DNA from: Acanthaster planci
Lineage: Eukaryota > Echinodermata > Asteroidea > Valvatida > Acanthasteridae
Length of the DNA stretch: 64,000 bases
Assembly: GCF_001949145.1 (NCBI RefSeq)
Contig: NW_019091552.1
Coordinates: forward strand, 215,899-279,898
Direction: 5' to 3'
In this document: positions 61,401 through 64,000 of the stretch, piece by piece
Position numbering within the stretch: position 1 is the first letter of the stretch
How the letters are laid out: each line of letters begins with the position of its first letter
Made by a program: the position numbers and the translations under genes
The notes under the pieces: model-generated
Databases searched by the model: none
What the model was told of the DNA's origin: nothing
The model's input: the letters and a program-made list of their open reading frames with translations, nothing else

Positions 61401-62517
61401 TACACGTACTTGCGGATATGTGGTTGAGTGTAAATTCTCTTTGCTTCGAGGAGATAAGACATCTACAAGAAGAGAGGAGGATGTATACATTTGCCCCTTG
61501 CTTGCTATAACACATTGTTATTGGCGGGAATTCTTTAGGCCAAATTTTTGAGAGGGCAATGGGAACGTTTTTACTTCTGTGAAAATAAACCGCAGATTGT
61601 ATACTATGTGTCTCCATCATGAACTCACCACAAAGACGTATCAACCAACACAGGATTATTTTCATCCAATAAATTGCACCGAGAATTACTTTCTGCAGTC
61701 TATCACAGAAAAGAAGAAAAAGCCAAACATCTTTTGTGGTAGAAATTAGCAGGCGCAACTACGAATAGCAAGTTCGCACGTATCCCATGAACCCTGGGAC
61801 AAACAATAGACTCTGACGTCATGAATGACGTCGATGCACTCTTCCCTCGCCCCTGTGTTATTCCTACCAATCGATAACAAACGGTAGACCGTGCGTCAAG
61901 ATTTCTTGCAATCGGCGATAAGTATGCTATAATTATTGTCACGGAGGACCAACCCTTACGAGCATATTTAATTTACCAGTGCAAAAAGCAAACCACGGGA
62001 TTGCCAAGGGCACTGGACTCAACATAGGGGTCAAACCTGACGAAGGCTCTGTCATACTCCTCACACCAACGAACACTCCTGTTGCTGTTAAAACTGAAAA
62101 ACTCCCATTTGAACACCTGCGCGCTCTTTATTTTCAATAAACGAGATAGTTTGCAGACTGACAGGAGAGGGCAGGTTTCTTGTGAATTTGGTAATCAAAT
62201 AAACCCAGTCATTTTCAAAGAAACACAACAGCGAAATTGCCAGCATGAACAAGCATAACATAAATTTAATTTCTTAGTTAGGAACTTTGTCTGGAGAAGA
62301 TGCGATCACGTAAACTCATTATTGTAAACGCAAGCCTTGGTTGATTGCTACAAGAAGAGTTACAACTTCTCGTTATACTGTGACATTATACTAGACAAGA
62401 GCTTTCAATACCGAGCCGTACTATCGAGTGGAAACATTAGTAGCGAAACTTCACCTGTCTAAACCGTTTGTACATGTCAATAGAAGTGGCCGAGTGAGCC
62501 GCTGAGGTATCACTCAT
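52918..62517 (-). CDS. Gene A: six-exon gene for a small, possibly secreted or membrane-anchored protein of unknown family
   Basis: Six minus-strand exons join in a single open frame: 62517-62455, 61692-61629, 58122-58021, 55030-54920, 54371-54276 and 52979-52918. They total 498 nt, which is 165 codons plus TGA. The junction phases are 0,1,1,1,1 and every exon has GT-AG borders. Exons 3, 4 and 5 are each open in only the phase demanded by their neighbours or clearly coding-like in it, and exon 4 is strongly G/C-biased at third codon positions. The predicted protein has a basic stretch (YKRFRQK, about residues 16-22), a hydrophobic segment (about 23-42), a dibasic NKR at about 48-50, then mostly soluble sequence with only two cysteines. 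The first Met lies directly after an acceptor AG, so the true start could be in an upstream exon; Met15 or the Met inside exon 2 would give a more compact signal peptide. I do not recognise the family. A distant PTH-like peptide precursor is the most interesting option (see findings). Extra or skipped exons are possible. Confidence 0.5.
53500..53600 (+). repeat. Dispersed repeat R3, copy 1
   Basis: It shares TCGTATTATGTAATATGGGTG, then CCAGGCT, AGGCTCAAGTCGA and AACGCGTTGAA with 59836-59940, at about 70-75% identity. Both copies are in gene A introns. Confidence 0.5.
54080..54115 (+). repeat. Dispersed repeat family R1, core fragment
   Basis: Only the core is retained: CTGACATCACGCCTTGG then TTCATGAATATGGAAAT. 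The flanks differ from the other copies. It lies just upstream (minus-strand downstream) of gene A exon 5. Confidence 0.5.
54276..54371 (-). CDS. Gene A exon 5
   Basis: The acceptor AATCCCCGCAG and donor AAAG|GTGAGTTG flank 96 nt in phase 1-1. It encodes GVSQLFEVFRTCPHALQYV, then INSDGTWETNKLK, with mostly G/C third positions. Phase 0 contains a stop (TAA), so phase 1 is preferred. The segment is amphipathic and unlike anything I can name. An opposite-strand open frame over the same bases is treated as a shadow. Confidence 0.6.
54920..55030 (-). CDS. Gene A exon 4
   Basis: The acceptor CTCCCTAAAG and the strong donor AACG|GTAAGTAC flank 111 nt in phase 1-1. It encodes 37 residues starting DAFLNEMSKLGGEE and ending VVNIDKFAN. 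About two thirds of third codon positions are G or C against an A+T-rich background, which is good evidence for coding. It opens with the same DAF as exon 3, possibly a trace of exon duplication. Confidence 0.65.
55388..55471. repeat. (AAAAC)n simple repeat
   Basis: There are about 16 units of AAAAC, the last few degenerate. It lies within gene A intron 3. Shorter CAAAA runs occur at 39295-39325 and 46684-46704. Confidence 0.95.
55680..56140 (+). repeat. Dispersed repeat family R1, copy 3, in gene A intron 3
   Basis: It carries TTCTTCAATGTATGAAAAC, TTGAAAAGTGCGC, ACAATGAATCACC, GACATCACAGTTTTGTTCAT then GAATATGGAAAT, and a GACAAAGGTGACATTTT tail, all in family order. It is preceded by the (AAAAC)n tract at 55388. 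Confidence 0.6.
58021..58122 (-). CDS. Gene A exon 3: dibasic site followed by a candidate peptide
   Basis: The acceptor CCTCACAG and donor CAAG|GTAAGATA flank 102 nt, open only as a phase 1-1 exon; both other phases hit early stops. The product starts DAFVLNKR, so the Lys-Arg sits eight residues after the hydrophobic exon 2, as a short propeptide would. It continues DRPTPNSVARLAKMHSTVG and ends with a second KR (GKRDVQ). If cut there, GKR would give a C-terminal amide; alternatively the chain runs on into exon 4. Confidence 0.6.
59836..59940 (+). repeat. Dispersed repeat R3, copy 2
   Basis: The counterpart reads TCGTATTATCTGATATGGG, then TGCCATGCT, ACCTTCAAGTCGACGAACGC and ACTGAA, in the same orientation as copy 1. 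Confidence 0.5.
60405..60615 (-). repeat. Dispersed repeat R2, copy 2, inverted
   Basis: Read on the minus strand it gives the same block order as 30590-30815, from CCATAAATATGGCATTCTG to TTTACGCCACTGG at the far end. It lies in gene A intron 2. Confidence 0.6.
61629..61692 (-). CDS. Gene A exon 2: hydrophobic, signal-peptide-like segment
   Basis: A long pyrimidine tract (CTTTTTCTTCTTTTCTGTG) leads to the acceptor CTGCAG, and the donor is TGTG|GTGAGT. In phase 0 it encodes 21 residues running from KVILGAIYW to IRLC, then one base for the next codon. It supplies the only hydrophobic segment of the protein, suitable for a signal peptide or signal anchor. It lies inside a 141-codon open frame (61333-61758) which I think is otherwise non-coding. 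Confidence 0.5.
61977..62078 (-). CDS. Candidate exon inside gene A intron 1
   Basis: The acceptor AACAGCAACAG and donor CACTG|GTAAAT flank 102 nt. Two frames are open: phase 2 gives SVRWCEEYDRAFVRFDPYVE, and phase 1 gives VFVGVRSMTEPSSGL. Neither is compatible with splicing between gene A exons 1 and 2, which need phase 0. It may belong to an alternative transcript or a repeat. Confidence 0.25.
62455..62517 (-). CDS. Gene A exon 1 (first coding exon found)
   Basis: The acceptor is a good pyrimidine tract ending TTCTTGTAG, directly followed by ATG. The exon encodes 21 residues beginning MSDTSAAHS and ending MYKRFRQ, then a CAG|GTGAAG donor. Only phase 0 is open; the other two frames stop almost at once. 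It could be the start exon with the 5' UTR in an earlier exon, or an internal exon. Confidence 0.45.
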
Positions 62518-62812
62518 CTACAAGAAAACAATACCCCAAAGAGGAAAAGCCCTTACAGGTTATCAACTTCTTGTTTTTATGCTAGGTGCGTTACCATACT
62601 CAACTCAAATGACGTCCATTGTCGGGTTGGGCTGAAGTCAAACTTTGACAATCTGCGCAATCATCAAACTGAAATTGTTGAACTGCATGGTTCTCCATAC
62701 CTTGGCTAAGAAAGGAAATGCACAACTAATCACCCACATGTGCGAAGACAATGGGAGACATGGAGAAGCTGGTGCACGCAGCAGACATACCGTTCCTTTT
62801 TTTCACAGTACT

Positions 62813-62900
62813 GCGCGTGCTCAGAACTATTCACGCATGATCAAAACAACGCACGCGTACTCAGAACTGGTATAAAAGGACCACTCTATTTGCCGCCACC
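62813..62900 (+). promoter_or_regulatory. TATA-type core promoter candidate
   Basis: GGTATAAAAGG (TATA at 62871) is preceded by two copies of a CG(C/T)G(T)-CTCAGAACT motif at about 62813 and 62852. Transcription would start near 62900 toward the right. No convincing downstream exon was found; short open frames at 62953 and 63095 are weak. Confidence 0.4.
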
Positions 62901-63364
62901 AAGTGGCTGAAAGCTTCCCATTATAATTAAACCACAGGGATAGATTGAAGATTTGCTACCGTGGGATTTTGTTCGTAGGGGTGTTACTACATGCAGTTGT
63001 TGCCGTCGGTCAAGCCATAAAATTTCTTTGTTTTGTGCTTTAAGTGATAAGGAAAAGGCTTCAAACATTTCGACATCTGGGGATTTGGAGGTAGATGGGC
63101 CACCCCAAAAAGCAGTATACAATGGATGTATCTCCTGAAAATCAACGCGAGAAAAATAAGAGGCGATTTCTTTCCACAACCAGCTGGGCCGATTTCGGAA
63201 ACACGCGAGGCCAAATTTTGTGTTTTTATCGGGTTGATGACGTCATTTGGGAGAAAGGCACAACAGGCATGCATGAAGCATGCATGACGATACATGTAAA
63301 CTGGCGAGAGAGCACGTCGTGTTCACGTGCAGAGTAGCAACAAACTATTCATAGAATAACTGGG

Positions 63365-63719
63365 AGTCGGGTTGGCAAGGTAGTTCTTTCCTCGCCTTCC
63401 ACCTCTGCGCTCCGGGTTCGATTTTCAGTCGCTACCTGACTCCGTGGGTTTTACCCAGACTATTCCTCTGGGGTTTTCCTCCCACCTCTAAAACTGTAAC
63501 TGCTTCTTACTGTCTCCCCTTTACTGATGTTGGTGAATGTGGGTCGTTTGGCGGCTGCCTGAGGCGCTCTTGTATGCCATCGGCTCAATCACGTTTAAAT
63601 GTATTAATTGTTCCACGTTAATGTCTTCATTGTACAGCGCATTTGAACATATCTATATGAAATTTGCGCTTTGTTAATAAATAAATTATTGTTATTATTA
63701 ATATAATTATAATTATAAC
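63365..63719 (+). mobile_element. tRNA-related SINE with (TTA)n-type tail
   Basis: The head resembles a tRNA promoter: an A-box-like GTTGGCAAGGTAG, then a B-box-like CCGGGTTCGATTTTC. The body contains GACTCCGTGGGTTTT and GGGGTTTTCCTCCCACC, a motif seen in many metazoan SINEs. The end reads GCGCTTTGTTAATAAATAAA and then a TTATTATTA run, like an L2/CR1-mobilised tail. Confidence 0.65.
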
Positions 63720-64000
63720 GCGGTCAGCTTAGGAGTCAGTACCCAGACCTGAATCTTGGGCTGAATTGCGAGCTACCTCGTAATGTGTGTACACGTAGGT
63801 TGTAAAAAGAAATCAGCCCACGTGTGGGCTTGTTAATAACTGCCAAGTCTACAATTTTTAATGTGTCGAAGAAAAAGAAATAATTTTTACCGCTAATGGG
63901 TCATTAGGGAGACATTCCCATAATAACATGCACAAAATTTTCCAACTTTACTGTCCCATAATTCAGATCGTGCATAAAATTTGTCCAACTTTACTGTCCC

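Noticed and set aside
61333-61758. 141-codon minus-strand open frame
   Set aside because: Only the part 61629-61692 has strong splice borders; the rest shows no motif and runs through the donor, so it is treated as intron.

Overview
This is eukaryotic nuclear DNA, roughly 40% G+C, with long introns and intergenic DNA full of small repeats. No open frame exceeds about 160 codons. The repeat content is typical of marine invertebrates and non-vertebrate deuterostomes: a DUF4817-type DNA transposon relic, a WHKxCRLKF-type repeat protein relic, a hAT-like MITE, a Tc1-like MITE, and a tRNA-type SINE with a (TTA)n tail. I cannot name the species. An ambulacrarian or cephalochordate is my best guess, and it is only inference.

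Two genes can be assembled by joining frame-compatible exons with consensus splice sites. Both are on the minus strand and neither appears as a single open frame. Gene A runs from about 62.52 to 52.92 kb. Six exons join in phase into 165 codons plus a stop: a short N-terminus, a hydrophobic segment, a dibasic Lys-Arg, then soluble sequence. The segment after Lys-Arg weakly resembles the parathyroid hormone (PTH/PTHrP/TIP39) family in gene layout and in a few residues. Gene B starts at about 42.66 kb. A four-codon exon (MKRA plus one base) splices over a 13.9 kb intron to a 78-codon exon at 28534-28767. Together they make a textbook signal peptide followed by a basic, prohormone-like sequence. 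Its 3' end was not found.

Layout: 1-4.5 kb has no recognised gene, with a tRNA-like repeat near 3.9 kb. 4.5-5.2 kb is a decayed repeat protein. 6.66-11.1 kb holds a 26-bp satellite, two MITEs, a 136-bp tandem duplication and an internally deleted DNA transposon. 11-28 kb is mostly unassignable, with a few weak exon candidates. 28.5-42.7 kb is gene B, whose long intron carries a recombined tandem duplication and copies of a dispersed repeat. 42.7-52.9 kb lies between the genes and contains a roughly 585-bp fold-back element. 52.9-62.5 kb is gene A. The window ends with a TATA-type promoter candidate at 62.87 kb and a SINE at 63.4-63.7 kb.

All gene structures are read by eye from splice signals and frame. 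No alignment, transcript or homology search was possible.
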